DNA from: Dechloromonas denitrificans
Lineage (GTDB): Bacteria > Pseudomonadota > Gammaproteobacteria > Burkholderiales > Rhodocyclaceae
Assembly: GCF_020510665.1 (NCBI RefSeq)
Contig: NZ_CP075187.1
Location: forward strand, 3,107,001 to 3,171,000
Reading direction: 5' to 3'
DNA: 64,000 bases
This document shows positions 1-10,590 of this stretch, piece by piece; position 1 is the first letter of the stretch, and the number at the start of each line of letters is the position of its first letter. Made by a program: the position numbers and the translations under genes. The notes under the pieces are model-generated. The model saw only the letters and a list, made by a program, of their open reading frames with translations. It did no database searches and was not told where the DNA came from.

Positions 1-1048
1 GCTGACCGGCCATTACCGAGCGGTTGATGCCGCGGACGATGACGGTTGGTGGCGTGCCTTCCGGCGCGTCGTCGGCCGGCGGGTAGCCGATGGTGGTATC
101 GACCATCGACAGCATTGGGTTGGGCAGGTTCTGCGGTTCCTGGAATTCGAAAGTGAATTCGGCGTCGGCCAGCACCGGCGCGATCTTTTCCATGCGGTCG
201 AGCGCCTTGACCCGGCTCTGGGCCTGCTTGGCCTTGCTGGCTTTGGCCTTGAAGCGCGCAATGAAAGATTGCAGGTGGGCGATTTTTTCGGCCTGCTTGG
301 CCATCGTCGCCTGTTGCAGCAGCATCTGTTCGGCGCGCATGTCTTCGAACTTGCTGTAGTTGCCGCCGTAGCGGACCAGCTTGGCGTTGTCGATATGCAA
401 CGTGACGCTGGTGATCGCATCGAGGAATTCGCGGTCGTGGCTGATCATCACCAGCGTGCCCTGATAACGCTTGAGCCAGGCTTCAAGCCAGACGAGCGCG
501 TCCAAGTCGAGGTGGTTGGTCGGTTCGTCGAGCAGCAGGATGTCGGACGGACACATCAGCGCGCGGGCCAGTTGCAGGCGCATGCGCCAGCCGCCGGAGA
601 AGCTGTTGACCGGCTCTTCAAGCTGGGCGACCGAGAAACCGAGGCCGAGGATCAGCGCCTGGGCGCGAGCCGGGGCGTCATGTGCACCGGCATCGTGCAG
701 CGCCATGTAGGCTTCGGCCATGCGCATGCCGTCGTCGCTCGCTTCAGCAGCGGCCACTTCGGCATTGGCGGCGAGCAGCGTGCTGTCGCCTTCGATCACG
801 AAGTCGGTCGCCGACTGATCGGTTTCCGGCATGTCCTGCGCCACCTGCGCCATGCGCCACGAGGTCGGCATCGAAAAATCGCCGCCATCTTCGTGCAAGG
901 TGCCGTTGATCAGGCCGAACAGCGTTGATTTGCCGGCGCCGTTACGGCCGACCAGGCCGACCTTTTCGCCGGGATTGACGGTAACCGAGGTCTTGTCGAG
1001 CAAGACCTTGCTGCCACGGCGCAAGGTAACGTTTCTGAGGAGGATCAT
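1..1048 (-). CDS. ABC-F family ATPase, YheS-like (5' part; gene runs off the left edge)
   Basis: The N-terminal ~349 residues of a soluble ABC-F protein are present; these proteins act on the ribosome and lack membrane domains. Visible are the first nucleotide-binding domain with Walker A GRNGAGKST (about residues 34-42), signature FSGGWRMRLQLARAL, Walker B ILLLDEPTNHLDLDAL and the H-switch MISHDREF. The Lys/Gln-rich inter-domain linker follows (KASKAKQAQSRVKALDRM). The sequence closely follows E. coli YheS through this linker. The second ATPase domain lies outside the window. The start ATG (1048-1046) overlaps the TGA of the upstream ychJ-like gene (ATGA), so translation is probably coupled. 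Family is certain; the exact ribosomal role is unknown from sequence. Confidence 0.93.
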   Translation of the reverse strand, partial: MILLRNVTLRRGSKVLLDKTSVTVNPGEKVGLVGRNGAGKSTLFGLINGTLHEDGGDFSMPTSWRMAQVAQDMPETDQSATDFVIEGDSTLLAANAEVAAAEASDDGMRMAEAYMALHDAGAHDAPARAQALILGLGFSVAQLEEPVNSFSGGWRMRLQLARALMCPSDILLLDEPTNHLDLDALVWLEAWLKRYQGTLVMISHDREFLDAITSVTLHIDNAKLVRYGGNYSKFEDMRAEQMLLQQATMAKQAEKIAHLQSFIARFKAKASKAKQAQSRVKALDRMEKIAPVLADAEFTFEFQEPQNLPNPMLSMVDTTIGYPPADDAPEGTPPTVIVRGINRSVMAGQ

Positions 1049-1449
1049 GCGGTGTTCTTTTCCTGGGGATTGAGGTCGCCATCGACATAGAACCAGCGCC
1101 CGTCTTCGCGGACGAAGCGGCTGATTTCATAGAGTCGGTAGCCGCGCCCGCCGATACGGTAGCGGGCGATGAATTCGACCGTCGCATGATTTTCATCGAC
1201 GGCCTGGTGACACTTGACGTTAAGGCCCAGCCACTTCGTGCCGTCGTCACTCAGATCGAGTTCGGACGGGCGCGTCGAGGCGTGCCAGGTGGCCAGCAGG
1301 TAAGGCGCCAGATTCAGCACATAGGCGCTGTAGCGCGAGCGCATCAGCGCTTCCGCGGTCGACGCGATTTCGGCCCCGGAATGCAGTTGACCGCAACAAA
1401 CCGCGTAAGGCTTGCCACCGCCACAGGGGCAAGCCGCTGCCGGCTTCAT
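1045..1449 (-). CDS. YchJ-family SEC-C motif protein (UPF0225)
   Basis: 134 aa. A zinc-binding N-terminal SEC-C-type motif (CPCGGGKPYAVCC, residues 8-20) is followed by the NTF2-like YchJ domain (ALMRSRYSAYVL, then WVEFIARYR-like core and a C-terminal FVREDGRWFYVDGD). YchJ proteins are small cytosolic proteins of unknown function. The gene is sandwiched in a tight rdgC-ychJ-ABC-F operon: its ATG overlaps the rdgC stop (ATGA at 1449-1446) and its TGA overlaps the next ATG. Both overlaps make co-translation likely. Family assignment is firm; no function is claimed. Confidence 0.9.
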   Translation of the reverse strand: MKPAAACPCGGGKPYAVCCGQLHSGAEIASTAEALMRSRYSAYVLNLAPYLLATWHASTRPSELDLSDDGTKWLGLNVKCHQAVDENHATVEFIARYRIGGRGYRLYEISRFVREDGRWFYVDGDLNPQEKNTA

Positions 1450-2363
1450 GGTGTCTCGACGACTTCGCCGCCCAGGGCCTCGATGACTTGCGGCAGGAAA
1501 CGGGCGAATTCGCCGGTCATCAGCGCGAAATCGGCATCGAATTGCTCGTCGGCGCGCTCGGCGCTCTTTTCGGCCTCTTCCTTGAGCAGGTCAAGGAAAG
1601 CGAGACGCTTGATTTCAAGCTTTTCGCCGAGCACGAAGGAAATCCGGTCGTCCCAGGTCAGGGCCAGCTTCGTCGGCAATTTGCCGCTGGCCAGGTGGGC
1701 CTTGATCTCGCCGCTGATTTCCTCGCCATCGAGCGGATGCTTGACGTAGCGCACGGCTGACTTTTCTTCGCCGGCCGCCTTGAGTTCGCAATCGCGGTCG
1801 ATGGTGAAACCGGCAGGCGCTTCACCGCCCGCCAGCCAGTCGGCCATCGCGGTCTGCGGCGAAATCTGGGTATGGACCATGCTGAGCGGCAGTTCGTCGA
1901 GACAATGGCGCAGATGCTCGATCACTTCCTCGGCCTTGGCCGGGCTGGAGGCATCAACACAGAACCAGCCGTTGGTCGGATCGATCCAGGCATAGGTTGT
2001 GCGGCGGCGGGTGAAGGCGCGCGGCATCAGTTCTTCGGTAACGCGTTCGCGCAGTTCCTTCAATTGCTTGCGACCCGGGGCGTAGCCCTGCTGGGCTTCC
2101 ATCGCATCGGCCCGTTCCTTGACCTCTTCATTGACCACCGACGAAGGCAGCAGGCGCTGCTCGATCGACAGGGCGATCATCCACTGACGACCGAGCGAGA
2201 AGACCAGCGTGCCGTCACGGCGCGGCGACACCCAGCCGCGCGACATCGGCTGGTTGCTCGGGCATTTGACGAAGGGACCGCGACCGAGCAGTTCCTCGAA
2301 TTTGGCAAGATCGATATTCCACGGTGTCGGCAGACGGTACAGCTGGAGATTTTTAAACCACAT
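1446..2363 (-). CDS. rdgC: Recombination-associated protein RdgC
   Basis: 305 aa, full length for the family. RdgC forms a ring-shaped dimer on DNA and limits RecA loading and recombination in proteobacteria. Diagnostic stretches are the N-terminus MWFKNLQLYRL, the FVKCPSNQPMSRGWVSPR region, LPSSVVNEEVKERA and the C-terminal LALTWDDRISFVL. It is the first gene of the rdgC-ychJ-ABC-F operon and ends with a 4-base overlap into ychJ. No strong Shine-Dalgarno is visible before the ATG, but the start agrees with the conserved family N-terminus. Confidence 0.96.
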   Translation of the reverse strand: MWFKNLQLYRLPTPWNIDLAKFEELLGRGPFVKCPSNQPMSRGWVSPRRDGTLVFSLGRQWMIALSIEQRLLPSSVVNEEVKERADAMEAQQGYAPGRKQLKELRERVTEELMPRAFTRRRTTYAWIDPTNGWFCVDASSPAKAEEVIEHLRHCLDELPLSMVHTQISPQTAMADWLAGGEAPAGFTIDRDCELKAAGEEKSAVRYVKHPLDGEEISGEIKAHLASGKLPTKLALTWDDRISFVLGEKLEIKRLAFLDLLKEEAEKSAERADEQFDADFALMTGEFARFLPQVIEALGGEVVETP

Positions 2364-2430
2364 GACTCAATTGCTCAATGAATAGATAAAGAAGGTCGGC
2401 GCATTGATGCAGCACGAACGGGGCGGCAGT

Positions 2431-2871
2431 TTAGCGCGAAACAACCCGCTCGATACCGGCAGATTCGACGACCTGCCGATTCAGCAACTGCCCCAGCTGC
2501 CGATCGGTTTTCAGGATGTGGTTAAGCAGCCAGCTTTGGAGATAATCGAGCAGGCCTTGCAGTGCCGCCGCATCGTCGGCCCGGAGCGTTTCGCCCTGCG
2601 CAGCAAGTTGCCTGGCAAACTCGCGATGCATGGCCAGATGGGCCAGGGCATGCTCCTGCTGATCGGGCAAATTGGCCAGCAGGCTCTCCTCGGTGCTGAA
2701 ATGAAAAATGACATAGGCCTTGAGGCGCCGGAGAATATCCTCCAGCGTCGCCTGATCGGGGCGGGTCTCAAGGATGGCCGCCAGCTCATTGATCATGCCG
2801 ATCAGCTCTTCATGCTGCCGATCAATGGTACGGATACCGGTTTCCATGCTGCTGTTCCAGACAATCTGCAT
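2431..2871 (-). CDS. Bacteriohemerythrin
   Basis: 146 aa from the chosen ATG at 2871, which has GGGAG eight bases upstream; an alternative GTG at 2901 adds ten residues. It is a single-domain hemerythrin that binds O2 through a non-haem di-iron site and serves as oxygen store or sensor in microaerophilic proteobacteria. Iron ligands are recognisable: His in RQHEEL, His and Glu in FHFSTEE, the His pair in HLAMHREF, and His/Asp in LLNHILKTDRQL. It lies divergent to a NIT-sensor c-di-GMP protein with about 110 bp between them, so shared redox or nitrogen-oxide control is possible but not shown. Confidence 0.92.
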   Translation of the reverse strand: MQIVWNSSMETGIRTIDRQHEELIGMINELAAILETRPDQATLEDILRRLKAYVIFHFSTEESLLANLPDQQEHALAHLAMHREFARQLAAQGETLRADDAAALQGLLDYLQSWLLNHILKTDRQLGQLLNRQVVESAGIERVVSR

Positions 2872-2980
2872 GCTTCTGTCTCCCGTCAAATCCCAACGCA
2901 CAGCCTGAAGTGTATATTACGCAACGTAGCTTCACGGCCATCCCTCTGCCAGGCTCAACCGCGGAAGAACCGATAGATCA

Positions 2981-5764
2981 ATGCCAGCTCCTGCGCCCTC
3001 CAGCACCGACGAACCTCACCCGCCTCACGCCCAAACCGTGGCCCGGCGCAGCGTCTACTGGTTTCTCGTTGCTTTTCTGGTCGCACTCTCGATTTTCGCC
3101 CTGCGCAACATTGCTGAAAAAGCCGATGGCCTGAGCAATGCAGCCGCCATCCGGGATTGGACCCGGACGAGTACGACGATCAGCCTGGTGATTCATGAAT
3201 TGCAGAAGGAGCGCGGCATGTCGAGCGGCTTCATCGCTTCGAGCAGCCGGAACTTCGCCGAAACACTGGGTTTCCAGCGCCTATCGACCGATCAGTCGCT
3301 CGCCGCACTGGATGAAAAGCTGTTGCCCGGCGACGCAACACCGCCTGTCGTCGAGCGACTGCGTGAAAAACTGGCCGCCCTGCCCAGGCTGCGCGATAAC
3401 GTCAGCGAACTCAAGCTGTCCCGCGAATTCATTGTCGAACGCTATACCGACCTGATCGACGACTTGTTCGAGCTGCAACTGACCACCTTCGGCCAGGACA
3501 TTGAAGCAGCCGTGCTGCGCCAGCAAATGGCCTTCGTCTCGCTGATGCAGGCCAAGGAAATGGCCGGCCAGGAACGCGCCCTGCTCGCCGCCATGCTCTC
3601 CGACAAGAATTTCAGCGCCGGCCGGATGGCTGCCTACCATCGAATCAAGGCCGTTGAAGATGCCCGGGTGAGCAATTTCCTTCGCCTGGCGCATCCGGCG
3701 GCAACCCATACGTTTCAGGAAATACTGACCCAGCCGGATGCCGCCCGGGCCGACCGGATTCGACTGAATATCGTTGCTGCCAGCCTGCGCGAAGCCAACG
3801 GCAATACCGAATCCGACTATCCGCTGCCGAAAGCCGAGGAATGGTTCAGTGTCTCCTCAAGCAAGATCGATGCATTGAAGAGGCTGGAAGATGAACTCGG
3901 CCTGGCGGTGAATCTCAGCGCGCATCAACTGGAAAACCGGGCCAGCCATGAATTGATGATCAATGGCCTGCTGGCCCTGCTCTCTTTCGTGCTGGCCGCC
4001 GTCCTGCTCAACCAGATCCAGCGCGGGCGTCGCGTCGCCGAGCATCGGCTCAGCCTGGCCGATGCGGTGTATCAGAACAGCGTCGAGTCCATTCTGATCA
4101 CCGATGCCGCACTCAAGATCATCGACATCAATCCTGCCTTCAGCCTGGTGACCGGCTATGAGCGCCAGGAAATACTCGGCCGCCACCCACGACTTCTCAA
4201 GTCCGGCCGTCACGGCGCCGATTTTTATGAGCGGATGTGGCATCACCTGCAGGCCAGCGGCAGTTGGAAAGGCGAGGTCTGGAACCGCCGCAAGAATGGC
4301 GAGATTTACCCGGCCTTGCTGTCGATTGTTGCGGTCAGGAACCATGAGGGGCAGACGACCAACTACACCGGCATGATTTTCGATCTCAGCCAGCATCAAA
4401 AAGTCGAAGCCCTACTGGAACAACTGCGTACTTTCGATGCGCTGACCGGACTGCCCAACCGCGAATTCTGGCTCTCCGCCCTGGACCAGGCGATTGCCGG
4501 AGGTCAACGCAACCAGGGCTGCTTTGCCGTGCTCGAACTCGACCTCGACCGCTTCAAGGTGATCAACGACTCGATGGGACATACCGCGGGCGATGCCATC
4601 CTGATCGACACCGCAGAACGCATCAAGAACACCTTGCGCAAGCAGGATCTGGTCACCCGCCCCGGCGGCAATCGCTTCTCCATCCTGCTCAATGAAATCA
4701 CCAGCCCGCAGGATGTCGCGACGATCTGCGAAAAGCTGCTGGCCGCCTTCGTCGAGCCTTTCGAGCTGGACGGCGTCATCCTGCACGTGACCGCCAGCCT
4801 GGGTGCGGCCATTTTCCCGTCCGACGGTCACGACACCAAGACACTGATGATGGCGGCCGAATCCGCCCTCTACAGCGCCAAGGCCGATGGCCGGAACCTC
4901 TACAAATACTATGCGCGGGAAATGAATGAACTGGGCGCCCAGTTGCTCAAGCTGGAGCGCATGTTGCGCCTGGCGCTCGACCATGACGAATTCTCGGTCG
5001 TCTATCAGCCGCAGATCAGCGCCGGCGATGAGCGGCTGGTCGGCGTCGAAGCACTGCTGCGCTGGAACAATCCGGAACTGGGCCAGGTTTCTCCGGTGCA
5101 GTTCATCCCCGTGGCCGAAGAAACCGGGCTGATCGTCGCCATCGGCGAATGGGTGATGCGCGTCGCCTGTCAGCAAGCGCTGGCCTGGCATAAGGAACTC
5201 GGCTTCGAAGTCCCGGTCGCGGTCAATCTGTCGGCCCGGCAGTTCCGGCGCAGCGATCTGCTGGCCACGGTGGCGCAAATCCTCGATGAAACCGGTTTGC
5301 CGAGCCATTTGCTCGAACTGGAAATTACCGAAGGGTTGCTGATGAGCGATCCGCTGGGCGCCATCGAGATCATGCGTGGCCTGCATGCCATGGGCGTCCG
5401 CACCGCACTCGACGACTTCGGCACCGGTTATTCGTCGCTGGCTTATCTCAAGGCTTTCCCGCTCGACCGGCTGAAGATCGACCGGGCGTTCGTCCGCGAC
5501 CTGCCGGACAACGCCAGCGACCGGGCGATTTCAAACACCGTCATTGCCCTTGGCCTCAATCTCGACATGGAGGTTCTGGCCGAAGGCGTTGAAACGCAAG
5601 CGCAGCGGGATTTCCTGGCGGAATCGGGCTGCCAGGTTTTCCAGGGTTATTTCTACGGAAAGCCGATGCCGGCCGGCGAACTGAGCCAGCGTATCGGGCG
5701 CGGCGAATTCCGCCCCCCGATCGCTGTCGACCGCGACAACGCGCTCAGCGCTTGCGGAAAATAA
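2981..5764 (+). CDS. NIT-domain sensor, PAS, degenerate GGDEF and EAL protein
   Basis: 927 aa membrane signalling protein. A TM helix near residues 25-45 precedes a periplasmic nitrate/nitrite-sensing (NIT) domain ([12 protein letters not shown], then FQRLSTDQ). A second TM follows at about 325-345, then a PAS domain (about 355-480), GGDEF (about 485-650) and EAL (about 665-915). The diguanylate cyclase signature reads [10 protein letters not shown], so both acidic residues of GGDEF are lost while the RxxD (RKQD) before it remains. Cyclase activity is therefore unlikely. The phosphodiesterase side looks intact: [42 protein letters not shown]. Predicted role: nitrate-responsive c-di-GMP hydrolysis. 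Its 3' end overlaps convergent trmB by 20 bp. Confidence 0.93.
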   Translation: MPAPAPSSTDEPHPPHAQTVARRSVYWFLVAFLVALSIFALRNIAEKADGLSNAAAIRDWTRTSTTISLVIHELQKERGMSSGFIASSSRNFAETLGFQRLSTDQSLAALDEKLLPGDATPPVVERLREKLAALPRLRDNVSELKLSREFIVERYTDLIDDLFELQLTTFGQDIEAAVLRQQMAFVSLMQAKEMAGQERALLAAMLSDKNFSAGRMAAYHRIKAVEDARVSNFLRLAHPAATHTFQEILTQPDAARADRIRLNIVAASLREANGNTESDYPLPKAEEWFSVSSSKIDALKRLEDELGLAVNLSAHQLENRASHELMINGLLALLSFVLAAVLLNQIQRGRRVAEHRLSLADAVYQNSVESILITDAALKIIDINPAFSLVTGYERQEILGRHPRLLKSGRHGADFYERMWHHLQASGSWKGEVWNRRKNGEIYPALLSIVAVRNHEGQTTNYTGMIFDLSQHQKVEALLEQLRTFDALTGLPNREFWLSALDQAIAGGQRNQGCFAVLELDLDRFKVINDSMGHTAGDAILIDTAERIKNTLRKQDLVTRPGGNRFSILLNEITSPQDVATICEKLLAAFVEPFELDGVILHVTASLGAAIFPSDGHDTKTLMMAAESALYSAKADGRNLYKYYAREMNELGAQLLKLERMLRLALDHDEFSVVYQPQISAGDERLVGVEALLRWNNPELGQVSPVQFIPVAEETGLIVAIGEWVMRVACQQALAWHKELGFEVPVAVNLSARQFRRSDLLATVAQILDETGLPSHLLELEITEGLLMSDPLGAIEIMRGLHAMGVRTALDDFGTGYSSLAYLKAFPLDRLKIDRAFVRDLPDNASDRAISNTVIALGLNLDMEVLAEGVETQAQRDFLAESGCQVFQGYFYGKPMPAGELSQRIGRGEFRPPIAVDRDNALSACGK

Positions 5765-6461
5765 CGTCCCACACACCGTGGCCAAGACGCAGGCCGCGAT
5801 TTTCAAACTTGGTCAACGGACGATAATCCGGGCGCGGCGCAAAGCCGTCGCTGCCATTGACCAGTGTCGGCTCGGCGGAGAGCACTTCCAGCATCTGGTG
5901 GGCGTACTCTTCCCAGTCGGTAGCGCAGTGGAAATAGCCGCCCGGCTTGAGACGCGAGGCGAGCAGCGCGACGAAGGGCGACTGGATCAACCGGCGCTTG
6001 TTGTGCCGTGCCTTGTGCCACGGATCGGGGAAGAAGACATGAATGCCAGACAGCGAACCTTCCGGCAGCATGTCGCGAACGACTTCGACGGCATCGTGCT
6101 GGCAGATGCGCAGATTGCCCAGTTCGCGCTCGGCGATCTGCTTGCACAGTGCACCGACGCCCGGCACATGGACTTCGACGCCGAGATAATCGTTATCACG
6201 ATTGGCATCGGCAATCTTGGCCGTGGTTTCACCCATGCCGGTGCCGATTTCTAGGATTTTCGGGTTGTCACGGCCGTAGACCGCAGCAAGGTCGATCGGG
6301 CCGTTTTGATAGACGACGCCGATCTTCGGCATCATCTCGCTGTAGAAACGCTCCTGCGCTTCCGACATGCGGCCGGCGCGACGGACGAAACTCTTGATGT
6401 GGCCGTGGTTCTTTTCCGGCTCGTCGCCGGCCCGGCCTTCGGTGTAGATACCTTCGCTCAT
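5745..6461 (-). CDS. trmB: tRNA (guanine-N7-)-methyltransferase TrmB
   Basis: 238 aa SAM-dependent enzyme that makes m7G46 in tRNA variable loops. Motif [13 protein letters not shown] (about residues 69-80), the DYLGVEVH segment, the HDAVEV patch and the TrmB hallmark [15 protein letters not shown] are all present, with the C-terminal [12 protein letters not shown]. It is the third gene of thiS-thiG-trmB; its ATG overlaps the thiG TGA by four bases. The last 20 bp overlap the convergent GGDEF-EAL gene's 3' end. Confidence 0.97.
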   Translation of the reverse strand: MSEGIYTEGRAGDEPEKNHGHIKSFVRRAGRMSEAQERFYSEMMPKIGVVYQNGPIDLAAVYGRDNPKILEIGTGMGETTAKIADANRDNDYLGVEVHVPGVGALCKQIAERELGNLRICQHDAVEVVRDMLPEGSLSGIHVFFPDPWHKARHNKRRLIQSPFVALLASRLKPGGYFHCATDWEEYAHQMLEVLSAEPTLVNGSDGFAPRPDYRPLTKFENRGLRLGHGVWDVIFRKR

Positions 6462-7240
6462 GAGCCAATCAATCCGGAAGTCGGCGACGATGGGTCGGCC
6501 GAGTAAAGTTTGCGCGGCATGCGGCCGGCCAGGAAAGCCTCGCGGCCCGCTTCAACACCCTTCTGCATGGCGCTGGCCATGAGGATCGGGTTCTTGGCAT
6601 GAGCGATGGCCGTGTTCATCAATACGCCGTCGCAACCCAGTTCCATCGCGATGGCCGCATCGGAAGCCGTGCCGACGCCGGCATCGACGATCACCGGCAC
6701 CTTGGCGTTGTCGATGATCAGGCGCAGGTTCCACGGATTGAGGATACCCATGCCGGAGCCAATCAGCGAAGCCAGCGGCATTACGGCAACACAGCCGATT
6801 TCTTCGAGCATCTTGGCCTGGATCGGATCGTCCGAGCAGTAAACCATCACATGAAAACCATCCTTGACCAGCGTTTCGGCGGCTTTCAGCGTTTCCGGCA
6901 TGTTCGGGAACAGGCTGGTCGGATCGCCGAGCACTTCGAGCTTGCACAGCGGATGGCCATCGAGCAGTTCGCGCGCCAGGCGCAGCGTGCGCACAGCGTC
7001 ATCGGCCGTATAGCAGCCGGCGGTATTCGGCAGGATGGTGAATTGCGAAGGCGGCAGCGCATCGAGCAGATTCGGCTGGCTGGCATCCTGGCCGATATTG
7101 GTCCGGCGGATGGCAACGGTAACGATCTCGGCGCCGGAGGCGTCAATTGCCGCCCGGGTTTCGGCGAAATCCTTGTATTTGCCGGTACCGACCAGCAAAC
7201 GCGAGCGGTACGCCTTACCGGCGATAGTCAATTGGTGCAT
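6458..7240 (-). CDS. thiG: Thiazole synthase ThiG
   Basis: 260 aa TIM-barrel enzyme that joins deoxyxylulose 5-phosphate, dehydroglycine and ThiS thiocarboxylate into the thiazole phosphate of thiamine. Typical segments are [10 protein letters not shown] at the N-terminus, VAIRRTNI, the [15 protein letters not shown] motif, the KLEVLGD lysine-containing strand, and phosphate-binding [10 protein letters not shown] with [11 protein letters not shown]. It sits 93 bp downstream of thiS in the same direction and overlaps trmB, so it is the middle gene of the operon. No THI-box riboswitch is seen upstream of either gene. Confidence 0.97.
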   Translation of the reverse strand: MHQLTIAGKAYRSRLLVGTGKYKDFAETRAAIDASGAEIVTVAIRRTNIGQDASQPNLLDALPPSQFTILPNTAGCYTADDAVRTLRLARELLDGHPLCKLEVLGDPTSLFPNMPETLKAAETLVKDGFHVMVYCSDDPIQAKMLEEIGCVAVMPLASLIGSGMGILNPWNLRLIIDNAKVPVIVDAGVGTASDAAIAMELGCDGVLMNTAIAHAKNPILMASAMQKGVEAGREAFLAGRMPRKLYSADPSSPTSGLIGS

Positions 7241-7333
7241 GAGCGTGGAGTCCTGTCGTAAATATTCCGGATCGAGTCACTGCGACACCAGAACGATGGC
7301 CCCCGATCCCGCAGCCTCGTTCCTCGGCATGCT

Positions 7334-7537
7334 TCAGCCGCCGCCGACGGCGACGACGATTTCAAGCCGGTCGCCGGTACACAACTGGGTTGCCGGATGC
7401 TGGCTTTTCGGAACGATTTCGCCGTTGCGTTCGACAGCGATCCGCTTGCCGGTGTAACCCAGCAGGTCGACCAGCGCAGCGACGGTCAGGGTATCGGGGA
7501 ACTGGCGGCTGACGCCATTCAGGGTAAGTTCTAGCAT
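7334..7537 (-). CDS. thiS: Sulfur carrier protein ThiS
   Basis: 67 aa ubiquitin-fold sulfur carrier ending in Gly-Gly-Gly; the terminal diglycine is adenylated and thiocarboxylated to feed ThiG. The LTLNGVSRQFPDTLTVAAL start and the IAVERNGEIVPKSQ centre match the family. It is the first gene of the thiS-thiG-trmB operon; only 51 bp separate it from the upstream PAS-GGDEF-EAL gene, too short for a TPP riboswitch. Confidence 0.95.
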   Translation of the reverse strand: MLELTLNGVSRQFPDTLTVAALVDLLGYTGKRIAVERNGEIVPKSQHPATQLCTGDRLEIVVAVGGG

Positions 7538-7588
7538 CCGGCTATTTTAGCCGAAGCAAAGACCGGACGCCGCGCCGTCGAACAGACT

Positions 7589-10480
7589 TCAGCGCGGCGT
7601 GCGTCCATCGACCTGGGCAAATTGCAGGAAGTCAGCCGGGGCCAGCGGCCGGCTGTAGTAATAGCCTTGAATCTCGTTGCAGCCGGCGCGCCGGATGAAG
7701 TCGAGCTGTTCGGCCGTTTCGACACCTTCGGCAATGGCCCGCATGTTAAGCGACTGGGCGATGCTGATCACGGCACGCGACATCGCCGCACTTTCTTCAT
7801 TGACGCAGGCATCGGCAATGAAGCTACGGTCGATTTTCAGCTTGTCGACGCGGAAACGCTTGAGATAGGCAAGGCTGGAGTAACCGGTGCCGAAATCATC
7901 GATGGCGACCGTGGCGCCGATTCCCTTGAGCGCACCGATCACATCCTGAACCAGAATGCTGTCGTCGATCAGCGTCGATTCAGTCAGTTCGATCTGGATC
8001 AGTTCCGGTGAAATCCCGGCCTGACGCGCCGCGCGCTGTACCGCATCAACCAGATCGGCACGGTAAATCTGCACCCCGGAGACGTTGACCGCGATACGGC
8101 AATCCAGCCCGGCATCGCGCCAGCGCCGCGCCTGTTCGCAAGCCTGGTTGATGACCCATTCGCCAAGCGGCAGGATCAAGCCGATTTCTTCAGCCACCGG
8201 AATGAACTCAACCGGCGATACGGCGGGCCCGCCTTGCGGGTTCCAGCGCAACAAGGCTTCGGCACCGAAAACCCGACCCGAGTCGGCATAAATCTGCGGC
8301 TGGTAAACCAGATTGAATTCGTTGCCACCCAGCGCCCGCCGCAGGCTGTTGGCGAGGTTCATCCGGCGCTTGGCCTGCTCGTCCATCTGCGGCAGGAAGA
8401 AGCTGTAGGTGCCGCGCGCCTGTTCTTTCGAGGCATACATCGCGGTATCGGCTTTTTGCATCAGCAAATCGAAGTCATCGCCATCCTGCGGCCCGATGAC
8501 AATGCCGAGCGAAGCCGAGGTATTCAGCGTGTGTTCGCCGATCTGGAAAGGCTGGGCGAGACTGGCAATGACCTTTTCAGCAATCCGGGCAGCGATTTCC
8601 CGCCCTTCGATGTCGCCCAGAATCAGGATGAACTCATCGCCCCCCAGACGGCTCAAGGTATCGCATTCGCGCAGGCAACTGCGCAGGCGCTTGACCACGG
8701 CAATCAGCAAATTGTCGCCGACGCGGTGGCCGAGCGAATCATTGATCCGCTTGAAGTGATCGAGATCGAGGAACATGAAGGCGATGCTGCGCCCCGAACG
8801 CCGCGCCTGCGCCATGATCTGGTTGAATCGCTCGCGCAGCAGAACACGGTTGGGCAGGCTGGTCAGCGGGTCATGGTGCGCCAGATACTGGATGCGCTCC
8901 TGCGCCGCCTTGCGTTCCGTAATATCGGAAAAACAGCCGATGTAATTGATCACTTCGCCGACGGCGTCGCGTACCACCGTAATCGACAGCCATTTCGGGT
9001 AAACCTGTCCGTTCCGGCGCCGATCCCAGACCTCGCCCTCCCACACGCCGCGCTCGACCACTGCCGCCCACATCGCGGCATAAAATGCGGGATCGTGGCG
9101 CCCGGACTTGAGGATACGCGGCGTCTGCCCCAGGACTTCGTCCCGCTCATAACCGGTAATCTGGGTAAAAGCCCGATTGATGTTGACGATCACCCCGGAG
9201 CGGTCGGTAATCATCAAGGCTTCCGAGCTGTGCGCAAAGACCCGCTCGGCCAGATGCAACTCGGCTTCCTGCTGGTGCTTGGTCGTTACATCGGTGTAAA
9301 CCCAGATCGAGCCTTCCGTCACATTTCCCCGGTCCAGCGGGCGACCGGTGAGCATGATCCAGACCGGTGAGCCGTCGCGCCGGCGCATTTCGTACTCGCT
9401 CTGGGCCGCGCCCTTGCTTTCCAGGTCGGCGTACATCTCGTTGCCGATTTTCTCGTATTGCGCATCGGAGTCATAAAACGGCCGGGTCAGCCCACCTTCG
9501 AGCTGGCCGGGATCGTCATACAGGAACATCTCGGCGAGGCGCTGGTTACAACTGATGATCCGGCGCTGGCGGACCCAGACGATCCCGACATGCGCATTGT
9601 CGAAAATGAGGCGCTGCTCTTCGAGCAAACGCATGATCCGCGCTTCGTCATTCTTGCGTGCCGTGATGTCGGTATAGGACGAGATGAACCCGCCATCCGG
9701 CAAGGGCGATCCCTTGATTTCAAGCACCGTCCCGTCGGGCCGGACGCGCTCGAAACAGTGAGCCTTCGCACTGCGCGCCCGGACCAGCGCTTCGGCGACA
9801 TAGGCCTCGATATCGACCGGACCGTACTCGCCGCGCCGGGCATTGAAGCGGATGTAGTCTTCGAGCGGCGTCGGGCCATCAAGCAAGGTCTCGGGAAAGT
9901 CCAGAATCCGGCGAAACTGCTGGTTGTGCTTGATCAGACGAAGATCGCTGTCAGTCACGGAAATGGCACTGGGAAAGTGCTCGATCATCGCATTCAGGAT
10001 CTGGTGCTCGCGGCGCAAGGCTTCATCGGCCCGGCGCTGGGCCGAAATATCCTGCAGCGTTTCGATCGCACCAACCACCTCGCCGGCCATGTTGCGCAAC
10101 GGTGCCGCCGTGAAGTACAGCCAGGTTCCGGCCGGCCCCATGTGCGGGAAAAAATCTTCCGCCTCGTAGGAGCCGGGAATGATGGTCGAACGACGGAATT
10201 TGTTGCTGTAATAGGCGCCGACGCCGGACTCGAGCTCGCCGGAGACGACCAGATCGGCCATCACCGGGCGGGCAGCCGGGTAAAACGGCTTCCATTGATC
10301 GGTAGTTCCCAGCATCTGGCCGGCAGAGTAGCCCAGCACGAACTCGCAAGCGCGGTTCCAGTGCGTCACGCAGTGATCCAGATTGATCACGAACGTTGGC
10401 ACCGGCGAGCCATCGAGAATCTCGTCGAGCTGTTTCAGGTCGATCCCGAGATCGGCCGAATGCCCGCTTGCAGTTGTCAC
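7589..10480 (-). CDS. Multi-PAS GGDEF-EAL c-di-GMP protein
   Basis: 963 aa, no clear membrane segment. Four PAS-type sensor domains occupy roughly residues 20-150, 155-280, 290-410 and 415-530. A GGDEF domain (about 540-700) and an EAL domain (about 715-955) follow. Both catalytic halves look intact: RLGGDEFILIL with an RxxD inhibitory site (RECD) five residues upstream, and [42 protein letters not shown]. It is a dual-output c-di-GMP enzyme with cytosolic inputs; ligands cannot be told. Monocistronic in appearance, with an AT-rich promoter-like stretch around 10538-10570 upstream. Confidence 0.93.
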   Translation of the reverse strand: MTTASGHSADLGIDLKQLDEILDGSPVPTFVINLDHCVTHWNRACEFVLGYSAGQMLGTTDQWKPFYPAARPVMADLVVSGELESGVGAYYSNKFRRSTIIPGSYEAEDFFPHMGPAGTWLYFTAAPLRNMAGEVVGAIETLQDISAQRRADEALRREHQILNAMIEHFPSAISVTDSDLRLIKHNQQFRRILDFPETLLDGPTPLEDYIRFNARRGEYGPVDIEAYVAEALVRARSAKAHCFERVRPDGTVLEIKGSPLPDGGFISSYTDITARKNDEARIMRLLEEQRLIFDNAHVGIVWVRQRRIISCNQRLAEMFLYDDPGQLEGGLTRPFYDSDAQYEKIGNEMYADLESKGAAQSEYEMRRRDGSPVWIMLTGRPLDRGNVTEGSIWVYTDVTTKHQQEAELHLAERVFAHSSEALMITDRSGVIVNINRAFTQITGYERDEVLGQTPRILKSGRHDPAFYAAMWAAVVERGVWEGEVWDRRRNGQVYPKWLSITVVRDAVGEVINYIGCFSDITERKAAQERIQYLAHHDPLTSLPNRVLLRERFNQIMAQARRSGRSIAFMFLDLDHFKRINDSLGHRVGDNLLIAVVKRLRSCLRECDTLSRLGGDEFILILGDIEGREIAARIAEKVIASLAQPFQIGEHTLNTSASLGIVIGPQDGDDFDLLMQKADTAMYASKEQARGTYSFFLPQMDEQAKRRMNLANSLRRALGGNEFNLVYQPQIYADSGRVFGAEALLRWNPQGGPAVSPVEFIPVAEEIGLILPLGEWVINQACEQARRWRDAGLDCRIAVNVSGVQIYRADLVDAVQRAARQAGISPELIQIELTESTLIDDSILVQDVIGALKGIGATVAIDDFGTGYSSLAYLKRFRVDKLKIDRSFIADACVNEESAAMSRAVISIAQSLNMRAIAEGVETAEQLDFIRRAGCNEIQGYYYSRPLAPADFLQFAQVDGRTPR

Positions 10481-10590
10481 CTTCGTCTCCGTACCTGTGG
10501 CATCCGCCGGGCAAGCGCACGCCCGGCCCGAGCAATCTTAATTATTACTTTTGTTATATACGGAATATTACCCGCTTGCCAGCCGGAATC

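Noticed and set aside
7241..7333. TPP riboswitch near thiS/thiG
   Set aside because: The THI-box CTGAGA and ACCTGA-type elements were not seen in this gap or in the 51 bp upstream of thiS.
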